64,000 bases of DNA from Dipteris shenzhenensis (GCA_047967505.1 CM106539.1), one strand, 5' to 3'; shown: positions 21,909 through 34,200, numbered from the stretch's first letter. Translations and numbers: made by a program. Notes: generated by a model from the letters alone, not told the origin.

Positions 21909-22610
21909 ACTTGAAAGTAATCTTCTCAGTGCGAAAGCTGTCTACAAATTAATTGCCCCTAACCCTTCACAACTTTGAAGAGGGTAGCAATGCTTGCTCC
22001 TGAGATGCAAACCCCACTGAAACTGATAAAAAATGCAGAAAACGAGCCCTAATTGGATGAGAACAGCTCCCACAAATATCCAAAACGTGCTGAGACTGCC
22101 ATGAATGTGAAAGGGAAAACCACAAAAAGTAGACAACAGCAGCAAAAACCAATGGAAACAAGGGGCAAATTTCCATGAGCTGATGCTTGCTGCTCAAAAA
22201 CTGTTTGGAGCTCAAAAAGGAGCTGTGAGATGCTGGATACAGTGAAAAGACAAGCTCCCAAACTGAGGACAAGTGGAAGCACTTTCTCACAGATAGAAAT
22301 GCAACTGATTCTAGCTGTAATGGGTTGCTCGAAATCAACACATACAGTCATGAAGCAGTACAAACAGCAAGGTGATGATTTGTTGCAGTAACAGTCCACA
22401 ATTTGCTACTTGAAGTGACCACAAGCAGCCCACGAAATGCAACAATCTGAATTTTGCCTCTATCTGATGTAGTGAATGGGCATGAACTCCACTAGAATTG
22501 CCCTGAACGAACCCACAAATGTGTCCACGAACTCAGTTCAAATAGCCACGAGTTGGACCAGAACAGGTGCTTGAACCATTGGTGGAGCAATCACACCAAT
22601 GCAAACCTTG

Positions 22611-22621
22611 CTCTGATACCA
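22611..22621 (-). promoter_or_regulatory. Primer-binding site of the truncated copia
   Basis: Minus strand TGGTATCAGAG, two bases inside the LTR that ends at 22624. Confidence 0.8.
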
Positions 22622-22623
22622 AA

Positions 22624-22799
22624 TGTTGGAAAGTCACAAAGTGGAAATCAAGACATGAGAGCTTATTCCACATGGGAGTTTGTCTCAACTACTCCACTGA
22701 ATAGTTAAGAATGAAAGTACAACCCCTAGGTTATATATGCAACCTAGATATAATGATAAAATAGACTAGACTAGTTAAACTAGGACTAGCCTACATAAC
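22624..22799 (-). repeat. 5' LTR of the truncated copia
   Basis: Bounded by TGTT..AACA and followed inward by the primer site. No second copy is in the window. From 22800 to 23099 nothing is recognised. Confidence 0.65.
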
Positions 22800-23099
22800 A
22801 CCATATGAATGCATATGTTTTTACAGCCACACCATGGGCAAATGAATGAATCTCTAACCATTCAGTATATGCGCCACCCACTAGCAAATGAAGCCAAAAC
22901 CTTGCTAGAGGAAGTACATAGACTTTCATACCGCCTCTAACATCACACTTCATAATTGTTTTGGTTGTTTGCTTTGCCATCAATCTTCTCAACTAACTTT
23001 CGTTGGGCATCAGACATCTTTGAGAAGTAGCCATGGAGGTGTGAACTATCCTTTCAAGCCCATTGCCTAGGAAGAGCTTCCCGCAAAATAGTGCCATTA

Positions 23100-23124
23100 C
23101 ACACACACACACACACACACACAT
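23100..23124. repeat. AC microsatellite at the 3' border of a LINE
   Basis: About 12 AC units directly joined to the 3' end of the LINE at 23126. The other border of the same LINE, at 31323-31352, is also an AC repeat. Confidence 0.9.
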
Positions 23125-23509
23125 ATATTTTCTTTTGAGTGGAAAATTTATATTACAGAGTCAGCATCCCAAAGTAGGATGTGCTCAAATACATCAAGAG
23201 AAGATGTCAATATAGGACAAACATACATCTTGATCTATAGACCCTATCTGCAGGCAATAATAAAAAGAGTGCTGCAAAGAGTGCTTGAAGAAAGAGTAAG
23301 GTGAGAAATTTGGATTACCAAAAACTCTATGATTTCAGTCTTTCCACAGAGTTCAAAGTGCCCAATATCTAACCCAAATAAACAACCAAGTCAAAATCCT
23401 ATCTAGGTGGGTGAATCCCAAACAACCAGAAGCATTTTCCAAAAATAAAACTTGGATTTCTAGTTCTCAAACACTGGCCCAGCAATCGAAGGAAATCACG
23501 TGTAGGCCT

Positions 23510-23693
23510 TGTAGGAACAAAGTGGAGATAGGTTGTGAACACAAGTGAGCAAGAGTGCACACACAAGAAAGCTCCAATAGAAATGTTCAAAAGAAACAAT
23601 ACAAGTACTTGGTATATATAGTACCCAAGTACTATTGGTCAACCATAGGGTTGACTTTATGCCTACAACACCATATCTTTGTAATCTTTTACA
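23510..23693 (-). repeat. 3' LTR of the composite copia
   Basis: 184 bp, TGTAAAAG..TCCTACA on the minus strand. It holds a 9-bp palindrome (AGTACTTGG at 23604-23612, CCAAGTACT at 23625-23633) around a TATATATA box. A polypurine tract GAGGGGGGATT lies next to it at 23694-23706. Confidence 0.9.
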
Positions 23694-23835
23694 AATCCCC
23701 CCTCAAAGATATTGCTGAAAGTACCGTGGAAACATCTCAGGTGTACCCTGCAGTACCTAAAGTACCATGGTTGCACAAATTCATCCAGATGGATATGCAA
23801 CCTATGGGAGTACATGAAAACAATGTCATTGGGAA

Positions 23836-25245
23836 TCACTTCACAACCCCCCTTGACATTGTGAGAATGTCTCTGATCCCCAAGCCATGTCGATGTCGTA
23901 AGAAAAGATCTGTTGACAGGGCTTTGGTGAAGATATCCGCCACCTTGTCCTCAGATGGACAATAGATGAGATCAGTGAAGCCATCAGAAATACAATCCCA
24001 TACATAATGATAATGATTTTCAATGTGTTTCATGCGAGCATGAAAGACAGGATTGTTGGCTATGACAATGCAACTCTGGCTGTCACAGAAGATAGAGTTT
24101 GCTTTGCCATCTTGTGCATGATGCAAGTCATGCAAAAGCTTCCTTAACCACATTAACTCCGTAGTGGCTGAATTTGCAACTTTGTACTCTGCTTCACTGG
24201 AGGAAAGAGAGACTCGCTCTTGCTTCTTACTGAGCCATGAGATACAGGCTGAACCCAATGAGAAGCAATAGCCAGTAGTGGACCGTCTGTCGTCAATGTC
24301 CCCTGACCAATCTGAGTCGGTGAAACCACTCAGCTTTAGATCACAATCTGAAGCATAATGCAAGCCAAGAGAGAGAGTGCCATGGACATATCTGAGAACC
24401 CTCTTTGCTGCATTCCAATGTGTGATCGTGGGACAATGCATGAATTGGCTCAGAAGCCCTATGGCGTAGGCAATATCAGGCTGTGTGGAGCATAGATATA
24501 TCAAACTGCCAACCAATTGCCTGTACAAAGTGCCATCAAACTTTTCAGTAGTATCATGCTTACTCAGCTTGACTCCCTTTTTCAATGGAGTAGCCACAGG
24601 CTTACAGTTCTCCATTTTAAATTTCTGCAACAACCCCTTCGAATACTTTGTCTGTGACATAGAAATCCCATCATGGGTGTGCCAAAACTCAATGCCAAGA
24701 CAATAGTGCAATAGGCTCAAATTTGTCATGTCAAAGTTGTGACATAAAGCGGACTGCACTGCTGTAATTTGCTGCAAATCACTGCCAGTGAGTATGATGT
24801 CATCCACATATAGTACCAACATGAGCAATGCTGATTTTTGCTGCAGAACATACAGATTTGGCTCTGTATGAGTGTTTTCGAAGCCCTGGGACAGCAAAAA
24901 CTGATGTATCTTCTGATATCACACACGAGGTGCTTGCTTCGGCCCATATAGAGCCTTCCCGGGCTTGCATACCTTGTGCTCTTGTCCCTTCACCTCAAAA
25001 CCTTGGGGCTGATGTACATAGACCTCCTCTTTAAGATCTCCATTGAGGAAAGCGGTCTTGACATCCATCTGGTACATTGACCAACCATAAAACGCAGCAA
25101 GAGAGATGACAGAACGAATGGTGGTCATCTTGGCCATTGGAGCAAATGTCTCCTCATAATCTATCCCCTCCTCTTGTGCATACCCCTTGGCAACCAAACG
25201 GGCTTTGTATTTCTCAACTGTGCCATTGGTGGATTTCCAGAGTCT
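23836..25245 (-). pseudogene. Copia reverse transcriptase and RNase H
   Basis: RT begins [20 protein letters not shown] and continues with [20 protein letters not shown] (motif A region); after a stop at 24919 it resumes at 24897 with LVLYVDDIILTGSDLQQIT (catalytic YVDD). RNase H follows with FTDSDWSGDIDDRRSTTGYC, SLSSSEAEYKV, IENHYHYV and the terminal VADIFTKALS. The frame 23836-24897 is open for 353 codons to the natural stop. The first methionine upstream belongs to the LINE part of the chimera. Confidence 0.85.
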
Positions 25246-27325
25246 CCTCCAAAAGCACCTTTGCAGATCCGCAGTGATATCAAATGTCTCCCAATGAGCA
25301 TCTCTGGAAGGTCTCCAACCTTTACTACTGAGCTGAAATCTCCTGGCATTACTGACCGTGTAACGAAAGAAGGGGATCCTCTTCTCTCGATGCCCTGCAT
25401 CAATCCACTCCCACTCTTCAGGGTCCCACTGCAAATACCTAATGGGAACTCCCCCGTAGAGCCAAAGCCTCCAAGACCTGGTGGAGAGTAGTCGGGGGTC
25501 TGGGTCAAGGAACTACTCTGAATCTGATCCCTACACCAAAAGAACTACAACCTTGACAGGCTGAAAAGGAGACTCAAGTAAGATGTCCTCTGTGGACCTG
25601 AGCAATCTGCCACCATCCTGCACACTAAACTAAAGCATCCTCCTGTGCATCTCGAAAGGCCAAAACCTTAAGCGGAACACCACCTCTCGTAAAAGTGTCT
25701 GTCCAAGTGGAGCAAGTGAGTGGCATATCATCTGTGTCTACCCAATCCTCTGGAAGGGTTGCCTCAATCTGCAAGATCCTCCCTGCACTCCCTCTGAGAT
25801 GTCCTGTCAACTGAGATTTGGTCTCCTCTGGAAGCCTGCGAAAAGATTTCCAAGACCCCAACAATGATGCAGGTCCCCTCTCCCACCTGGACCGGTGCAT
25901 GTAGAGTGAGGCACCAAGTGGTCTGCCATGATCATCTAAAATACTGTCATTCCACATGATGGGTTGCCTATCAATCTCTTCACGAGAGGAAGGAGGAATC
26001 CTCCGAAGAGTGCTCCTGAAACTGGCCCATGCTTTCAGATGGCAACCATGAGAGGGGACGAAGGTGATTTGAGGTGTGCTCTGGTGAAGATCCACCTAAT
26101 ACTGCTCATCCAGTCTCCTCCTGAAGAAGGTGTGCAGCTCTATATTCTGCTAATAAGAAAGGCCTTCCACGATTCCTGCCCTGGCATAAGTCCCCACACC
26201 ACCATCTTGCATAGTAAAGCTCTGCACTGTAAATCTGGATCAATAATATTGAGACCCCCTTCCTGTGTAGGGAGAATGAGGGTCTCCCAAGCCACCCTGG
26301 CTAAGGCATCTGCTATGCCATCAAGCCCACTCCAAAGAAAATTTCTGATCGGTCTCCTAAGCTGAGAGATGCAGTCCCTAGAACGGCACCAGCAAGAACA
26401 AACAAACCAGGCCATGGCCAAGAGGACCTGGTTGACCACCACAACTCTAGAGGCAAGATCCAACTTGGTTGAGCTCCAAAAAAGGAGCTTCCTCTTGATG
26501 CTCTCCAACACGGGAGTAAACTGCTACGTGGAAGAAATATCCAAGCCGACTTGGCAGCCCGAATACCTGGCAGGCACGCCCCTCTGAACCCAAGTGAATC
26601 CTATGTCAAGACCCCAAACTGGAGTGCCCTCACCACTGATCCAAAAGCCATTGGATTTATGTGCCAATTTATCTGCGCCCCCGCTGCCAAGCAAAATAAA
26701 TCCAATGCTGTCCTGAAAGAAGTGAGCATCTGTGGAGTGGCATCCAAGTAAACTGTTGTGTCATCTGCCAACTCACTGTCAAGTAACTCCTCTTCCCTTC
26801 TAATGGGAAGTCGCAGCCCAAAGATGTCAGCTTGAGATCTAACATAGATACTCATAGCTTCTCGGCCACGAACAAAAAAAGAAAACGAGCAAGGGGGCAT
26901 CTTTGACGGACTGATCTGGAAATCTGAAATCGCTCACCCCTTACCCCACCAATAAGTACTTGGTTGTGGGCTGATCTGTACAAAGAGGAAACACCTCTGA
27001 TCCAAGCATCAGTAAAGCCAAAACGTAGAAGGGTACCCTCCAAAAAATCCCAATCTACTCTGTCATAAGCTTTCTCAAAATCCAAAAGTAGAATGGCTAG
27101 ACCGTGGCCGCTTTGCATGTCTCACTCTGCATAAGCTTTCTCAAAATCCAAAAGTAGAATGGCTAGACCCTGGCCGCTCTGCATGGCCCACTTTGAAGCT
27201 TCCCGGAAAGAGAAAATGTTATCAAAAATTCTTCTGCCATGCACAAATCCCGTCTGAGTGTCATGAATAAGATCTGGGAGAAGGGGCTGCAATCAGAGGC
27301 TGATTGCCTTGGCCAGAATCTTGTA
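25246..27325 (-). mobile_element. LINE family B segment inside the copia
   Basis: Covers family B ORF2 from CYKILAKAISL (RT start, about 27325) through motif A (LLDFEKAYDRVDWDF, about 27090), ADDT (about 26770) and the connection region to [10 protein letters not shown] (about 25246), just before the zf-RVT cluster. There is no poly-A and both ends are internal to the LINE. A 62-64-bp tandem duplication sits at about 27058-27183. Several frame breaks are present (26600, 26140, 25640). Confidence 0.82.
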
Positions 27326-27329
27326 ACAA

Positions 27330-27722
27330 GTCCTGAGAAGTGCCAAGTGATGTTTAATCCCATGTTGCTTCAAAAATCCCTGGAATGCATGTGACATGTA
27401 CTCTCCCCCTCTATCCGAGTTGAGTGTTCCAATTCTAGAACTGGTTTGGTTCACAGCCATAGCTTTGAATGAAACCAATAGAAGACCTCATATTTTTCCT
27501 TCATGAGGAAAAGCCATGTGAACCTGGAGAAGTCATCTATAAAGGTCACAAAGTACCTTGCTACTTTATGCGTGGGAATAGTCATGGGGCACATACATCA
27601 CTGTGTACTATCTGCAACACTCTGGTTGCCTTGATCCAATTCTTGCCTTGTTTACTGAATGGCAAGCGATGCAATTTGCCAAGTGCACACCCCTCACATA
27701 CTTCATTTGCTGGTTGCTGTAA
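27330..27722 (-). pseudogene. Copia integrase fragment
   Basis: Minus-strand text shows the zinc-binding end CEGCALGKLHRLPFSKQGKN, then IVHSDV and FVTFIDDFSRFTWLFLM (first two acidic residues of the DDE triad), and in another frame GTLNSDRGGEYMSHAFQGFL with the region of the catalytic Glu. It stops being copia after GIKHHLALLRT, where LINE sequence joins. At least one frameshift is present. Confidence 0.75.
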
Positions 27723-27905
27723 TTAAACGTCAAAATCGGACCTCAAAAGGTCAAAAAACAGCCGTTGGACTGTTGGAGCGACCTTAAGCAAAAGCTGGAG
27801 AGCTGAATGTAAGAACCAGGAACGCGCACTGGAGCACCAAGCTTGCGGGAGTTTGGAAGCAAGCGTTGGAATGGGCTCTAGAGACGGAAGCGCTCTGACA
27901 CCAAA

Positions 27906-28089
27906 TGTAGGAACAAAGTGGAGACAGGTTGTGAACACAAGTGAGCAAGAGTGCACACACAAGAAAGCTCCAATAGAAATGTTCAAATGAAACAATACAA
28001 GTACTTGGTATATATAGTATCCAAGTACTACTGGTCAACCATAGGGTTGACTTTATGCCTACAACACCATATCTTTGTAATCTCTTACA
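27906..28089 (-). repeat. 5' LTR of the composite copia
   Basis: 184 bp, matches 23510-23693 except for 5 substitutions, with the same palindrome around the TATA box. The primer site TGGTGTCAGAGC (27892-27903, minus strand) follows inside. Confidence 0.9.
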
Positions 28090-31000
28090 GGCCTTGTCTC
28101 CTGGGGAGCTAAGCATTCGCGATAAATAGCCAAAGCAATATGCTTGCGTGCCATAAGCTTCCCAGATAGAAAAACTCCCACTAAAACTCTCCACAGAAAC
28201 ACCTGTTGTTGAAGAGGAAGTTTTAATTTCGAAATCCCACGTAATCTCCATCGCCATCACTTTATAGGACGATTCATATGCCAAAGGTTTAAAAAAACCT
28301 GTTGCCGAAGTGGAACCTTGTATGCCCAAAGTTGCCGCAATCTTTTCCTCCACCACTTAGCTGACTGATGCATTCGCCAAAGAGAATTACCCTTTCTGAA
28401 ACCCAGGGTTGAGGGAAAAGGATTTTGTATAATGCAAGCACAGTAATTTGAGATATCCTCAATGTGCGAGAGGAGGACTCAAGGGAAGTCAACGTCCAAT
28501 CCTCTAATCGATCCTGGAGTTCCAAAGGGGGGATCGGAACCAAAGGCGAAAGCATACAAGTGATTTGCTGCCACAAAGTACGATAATGAGAACCCAAACC
28601 ATACTGTGTGGCTGCCATAGAAAAGGGAAGCAGAGAGCCATCATCATGAATAACATCAGCAACAGTTTTGATCCCTTTAAAAGAAATAAAGTAAGTAAGG
28701 CGAGGTTCGTGTAAAGTAGTGGAGGCTGAAAAACTTTGGACCAGTGAATGCTTTCAGCCCGCAAAGAATTACCCATTAGAGATTGTCGATCATGCCATTC
28801 CAGGTGAGACAGATTATGCTTCCAATCAAGAAGCAAGCTGGAGACCATAGGGCAGCCATGCAAAGTTCCATCAATGCACCCAAACAAGAAATCCCACTGA
28901 GTGGGTTGCCAATGACCAAAAGCAGGAGTACTCATATGTGTGACCAGAGATTGAATCATGAGACTCTAGAGCTGATCACTTTCAGAAATTACAGCAACAT
29001 TTTCCCTCTGTGAGCAAGGATGTGCACCTGGATATTAGTGATATTCAAACCTCCATGCATCTTAGGGGAACAAATTCGATGCACCGAAAGCAGTCTGAGA
29101 CTTTTTCTACCATGTTTCAAACGCCAAAAGATCTCCATAATGACAGACATAAAGGAATCAAGATCTGCCTTGGTGAACATGATTAAAGGCAAATAAAATT
29201 GAATGTATGCCACAAGTATGAACTGCACTATTCGGAGGCATACATGTAAAAGGCAAGGTTGCCAATTTCCAATTTTCAAGCTTTTTCCGGAGTTTGATTA
29301 GAACCCAATCAATTTGCTATCGACGAGTAAGTCCCCAGCCCAAAGGATAACCAAGGTGTCGAACTAACTGAGTGGGTGGTATGATCTCCCCTAGCCATAA
29401 GAGACTGTGACAATCTTTAAGATGCAATGGGAGCAGCTTAGACTTTTGAAAGTTAACACGAAGGCCAGCTGCTAAACCATAATTGAAAGGGCTTGCATCA
29501 AAGCAAAAAGATCAGCCGAAGTATTCCTTGGAGTAAAGAAAGAATCATCAGCATAGGCTTGAGCAACCATGCTGCGATTTTCATCTAGTTCCAAACCATG
29601 GAGAGAATCTGTAGCCACTAGATGATCAATGTATTGCAGCATAGGATGAGTAGCAATAGCATACAGTAAGGCATTAAGGGGGCAGCCCTAACGAACCGAA
29701 TAACAAAGAATCCATTCTTCAGAGATGTCTTTAGAAAGAATACAAGTAGCATTGCTCTCCCTGTAGAGTCAATAAATAACCTGTTGCATTTTTATTCCAA
29801 ACCCCAAGGCTCGCATTGTTTACGAGATGAACTCCCATTGAACTGTGTCAAAAGCTTTAGCAATGTCAATCTATAAGAGCAAAACATCTTGATGCGTGTA
29901 CTTGGCATATTCCAACATAAGCATTGGCAATATTATCCATGATATGCCTACGAGGAACAAAGCCATATTGAGAAGAATGCAGCCCATCATGCAGATAGAT
30001 GCAGATAGATACGGTCAACAAGCATTTTAGCTATGATCTTGTAAATGACTGGCATGAGTGTGATTAGTCTCCAATCAGTGATAAAATAAAAAATCTGTTT
30101 CTTAGGAAGGAGCTTTAGCAGTCCCTTTTTCCATGACAGGGGCATTTGTTGATTTTCCAAGCTGAATTAGCCATTTGCAGCAGAGGGGATTGGAGGCTAT
30201 CCCAGAAAGCAAGAAAGAATTCAACTCTGTGAGGCCATCCCATCCTGGAGATTTCCATCTACCACAGGATTTAACTGCATTTGACAATTCCCTTTCAGTG
30301 AAGGGAACTTCCAGCTCCAAAGCCTGAGCTTGAGAAAGAATTGGATGGACATGCTGTAAAAGAAGCTGGCATGCAGACAAAATCTCAGGAGAAGTAAAGT
30401 CCACATGCCCAAAATGGGAGGAGATGTGCTGCACACAAAAATCAGCAAGTTCAGAGCGAGATAAAGACCAAGAACTATAAGGCATCCGGACCCGATAAAT
30501 ATTTGCAGCTTGTCGTTTGTAATGCAAACTTTTAAAAAGCCTTTATCCAAAAAAGCCCTTTGTCCAAGATCGGGTTTCCCATTTAGCAAGCTTTCGTCGA
30601 TCCTTTGATTGGAGACAAAATTTGGTCTGACATAAGTGCATGCTTTCATTAGAAGACAAAGTTCGAAGGTGACTAAGCTGAGTTAGACTCTGGCAAGTGA
30701 GTTTTGCAAGTCTCCCGTGTGGCTCGCATAAATGATTTACCATAATTCCGAATCACAACTTGCATTCGAGCAACAAAGGCCTGCCATGCATAATCCAAAT
30801 CAAAAAGCATCTAAGAAGAGGGAGGTTGAATGGCATCAGAGACCATAGCTTGAAAATGAGCATGTTCCAGATAACTGTTATTCACCAACAAAAGCCTTCT
30901 GCAAGGCAATCTGTCATTAGGAAAGTCATGCATGGAGAGCCTCAACCAAAGAGGTGCATGATCAGAATGCGTGAAGGCATGATCAACCCAAAGTTGACAA

Positions 31001-31323
31001 GTAAAGGCATCACAATGCTGCGGATCAACTTGATACCATCTGTCCAGGCGTGCCCGATAGAAAGATTGAGCATTGTGCTAAAAGGTATAGCCCAGGAGCG
31101 TGGGCTGTAATTCCTTCCAGAGATCCACCAATTAAAAAATCAGACCATGGCTGCTGGTTAGAAGTCAACATATGAGTGTGGCCTGAAGTATTATCTCCCG
31201 GTTGCGGAGCATTGTTGAAATCACCACAGATGAATGCATAGTGTCTCCACGAATAATTATGCATGGCATCCCAAATCAACGCTCGATCATTGGAAGATTG
31301 AGGGGCATAAACCGATGCAAATT
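28090..31323 (-). pseudogene. LINE family A ORF2 (endonuclease to zf-RVT), broken
   Basis: Visible on the minus strand from 31366 downward: YAPQSSNDRALIWDAM and FICGDFNNAPQPGDN (endonuclease, 31025-31330), FTERELSNAVKSCGRWKSPG (RT entry, about 30280), motif A (about 29850-29890), motif B and YADD regions broken by stops (29500-29700), then LRLLSVHRICSPKMHGGLNI (about 29050) and VSSLLLDWKHNLSHLEWHDR (about 28800). Many stops and shifts are present. The order and the stretches match 1544-4850. Confidence 0.78.
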
Positions 31324-31352
31324 CACACGCGCACACACACACACACACACAT
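31323..31352. repeat. AC microsatellite at the 5' border of a LINE
   Basis: CACACGCGCACAC followed by a pure AC run, abutting the truncated endonuclease of the LINE. It mirrors the AC repeat at 23100-23124. Confidence 0.9.
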
Positions 31353-34200
31353 TCCCCAATCCTCAATTAGCAGGAAGTGGTACTCTCATCTAGACAGTTT
31401 GAGCACAATACTAACCACTGTCGGGTCTAGGTAGGTTTGTAGCTAGCTTGGCATCCCTTTTATCCACCCAACTTCTCATGTTTGTTTAATGTGCCACTTT
31501 TAGGACCGTACTTCAACGTGCTGATTGGTTAGAGCCCCATCTTGACCAAAAAGTTGGTTTGTAGAGGGACACATTTCATAATACTAGTTGGTTCTTTCAA
31601 ACAACATTGTTCCTCACAATAGCTGAAATGAGGTCTTGCATATAGAGAGGAGAGTCTCTCTCCATCTTAAACGTTCTCATTTTCCTTACTACTTGGGTTG
31701 GAAATAATGGTTACTACGGTATTAAGATGGCACTTTCAGCCTCAGTCCTGGATTTTTGGTTGAGTAGGGCTCTTCCCTCTTAGTTTATTTTCATGCTATA
31801 TATGATGTACTTCTTTCCTTGAGCTCTTTGTCTTGGGATTTTTTCATACTTAATAGAAGTCTCTTTCAATAATAATAGTGAAATGAAAGAGGGGACCAGT
31901 TTGAACCAAGACATTTGCCCTTATGAAGAGCAAAGAGAATAGTCTTGAATTCTAGATTGGTGAAAGGTGCATCAAGTAGAACCCTCATATTTGGTTTCAC
32001 CAATCTAGGAATAATATGCCAGACCGTTTGCCCATCATCATCTCTGGTGGGGAAGTCTTGGTCTATGGTAAGAAGGGAGGTATAGAAAATTGAAGCAATG
32101 CGCTTAACGGCATCCGGATATGATTTAAAAGCCCATGAGAGTCGACCAAGTGATGAGACACTTCAGCTGTAACAGCACCTTGAGCTTCACACTCATGGTT
32201 GGTTATTTCATTCTTGATAAAAGACTTTTCATCACAAAAAGAAAGCTTCCATTTTTTAAAACTTACAATTGGTAATGCCAAGAAACTTCAGATTTAGGCT
32301 AGAGGCTAGGGACCTTCCAGAGCACAGGCCACTAGGAAATATCATTTTGGATTTATAGAGGTGCCTTTGAAGGAGACTTTGGAGATCCCTCGGGAATATA
32401 AATAATACTATTTCTTTTGGCTTTCTATTTATGGAGGGATGTGGTAAACAAACAAAGGAGAATTTTAGACTAGTTCATTTTTGCCTAGAGTGTTTGCATG
32501 CTGTTGATTCTATCCAGCATTGCCGTATTGCTGGACTTATGGGGAGGTTCATCTCTTTCGATTGGTTTATTACTTGGGTCTTAGTAGCTTGGATTTCGTT
32601 GATTGGGTCTCACGTATTTTAAGAGAGCCAGGAGGGCTTCATTGACTATCAAACATCTGACATTATATTCATTCAGTTTTTCCGATTTTGTAGAGGCATC
32701 ATTGATTTTCTGGCCATATTGTTCCAGTTGTCCATTATTCCCATTCATTATCAACTTTTCATATATCTCGGAGAAAAGACCGGCAGGGATGTATGGCAGC
32801 CCTTGTTGGGGGCCGGCCTTGTCAGATACGGAGTGGGCCCATGTGGAGCGACTACAGGTTCTTATGCTATCACGGATGGTTTGCAATAAGCTGTCAGTCC
32901 CTCATCAGATTATTCAGGCTGAGTTTTGACTTCACCATTGCAGCTTGATACGGCTTTTCAGGTCATTACCTACTTGTATCGAGTTAGGTCATACAAAGAT
33001 GTCACTTCTGGATGCAATAGACTACCATAGTTAGCATTGTCCTCCTCCATGGCACTATCAACGGGAGGTGACCAGAGATGGTGGTATGCACATAAGGTGG
33101 GGTGGTTTGAGCGACTGGGGTTACACATGGATAGACTTCCTCCTTTCCAGTACAGCATTGATGCACTATTCTTCCCACTCCAATATCATGAGGTCAACTA
33201 GATCATACGGGAGGTTCAGCTACACACATTCTGAACTTGGTTGGCACTGGCTGAGCTCCCAGTGAAGCTTAGCTTCTACAGAGATCATTGCCTATATCTC
33301 TTAGATGAAGGGTCTATTGACCCGCCAAGGTATACATGGGTTCACTTACTGCATTCATTGAGGATCTCCATTGGGTAGTTTTGGGTCTCTTCACATAGAC
33401 TCTGCATTGAGAGTGGCCGAGCAGAGGGTTGATACTGTTGGGGATGCTTCTACATTGAGAGTGGCCGAACAGAGGGTTGATACCGTTGGGGAAGCTTCTA
33501 CATTGAGTTGCATACCAAGATCATTTTTATTGAGTTGCAAATTATAGTCTAGGTACTGATCAGTCTTCCCAAGACGGATCCCCTTGTGCCAATATATAGC
33601 CATGGTCCACGGCTATAACTAGCATACAGCCCCATTCTCTTCTAGATCTCCATTCAACTATAACACTCTAGTTAGGGTAACTCATCTCTTCACCTCTTGA
33701 ATCCACCCATTAGGATCTATCCTGACCCATAGGTGAGCTGCTATCTAACCAGGGTTAGTTAGTGTAGCAGAAATGTTTTCTTAATTACAAGGAAAGGGAG
33801 GCACTGCTGACTGATCAAGTCCCACACATATATACAACATGTCATATGAGAAGAAGAGAAACGATCATACTAATAGATATAAACATAGAAAAATAAAGAT
33901 TAAAAAACGAGATCAGGTGGGAGGGCCAGTGCAGGTAGGTCCTATCCTGAAAATTTTGGGGAAATTCCAATACTATTGTCTATGAGCCTGCATCTTGCAG
34001 ACCCTGCATTTATTATTCTCTTTGATTTAAATAGGCCAGGAAGTTTGAGGATGATGCAATAAGCATGATTCATATGTGTTATAGAAATCATAATTTGCAT
34101 CAATTTGCATCTGTATCGCAACAATATCAGCTCAATTCCAGCAAGCAAGAATACATACAATAAAGAGTCTCTGAAGGGTAACTTTTGCCACTCTTAACAG
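31353..34200. other. Rest of the 21.7-kb intron, mostly unrecognised
   Basis: Contains a diverged antisense LINE family B piece at about 31925-32280 (words like GTGAAAGGTGCATC and TAAGAAGGGAGG shared with 54720-54850). An unassigned antisense frame lies at 32581-32886. A 48-bp tandem pair lies at 33405-33500. The last part leads into the acceptor at 34200. No complete element could be delimited. Confidence 0.45.
33405..33500. repeat. 48-bp tandem duplication
   Basis: Two adjacent units (CATTGAGAGTGGCCGAGCAG...) at 33405-33452 and 33453-33500 differ at three positions. Confidence 0.85.

Larger units (their letters stand above)
21300..22799 (-). mobile_element. 5' end of an antisense Ty1-copia element
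   Basis: Minus-strand order is a 176-bp LTR (22624-22799), a tRNA-Met primer site, about 700 bp of leader, and a gag fragment ending at 21468. The rest of the element is missing. The gag is close to that of the sense copia at 44812/51496, so they are one family at protein level although the LTRs differ. The left limit is uncertain. Confidence 0.7.
23510..28089 (-). mobile_element. Composite copia carrying a LINE family B segment
   Basis: LTRs 23510-23693 and 27906-28089, both 184 bp, differ at 5 positions and are flanked by a perfect GGCCT duplication (23505-23509 and 28090-28094). Minus-strand order is LTR, primer site, about 170 bp of leader, integrase (27720-27330), a LINE family B segment (27325-25246), copia RT/RNase H (25245-23836), polypurine tract, LTR. 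Gag and protease are missing. The LINE segment has no A-tail, no duplication and is cut at both ends, so it was probably carried in by the copia. Confidence 0.85.
23126..31323 (-). mobile_element. LINE family A, antisense, split by a copia
   Basis: 3' end at 23126-23509, remainder at 28090-31323. It covers the ORF2 endonuclease (from FASVYAPQSS on), RT and zf-RVT, and is 5'-truncated inside the endonuclease. A copia (23510-28089) sits in its zf-RVT region with a GGCCT duplication. Both outer borders meet AC repeats, which suggests insertion into, and duplication of, an AC tract. Confidence 0.82.
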
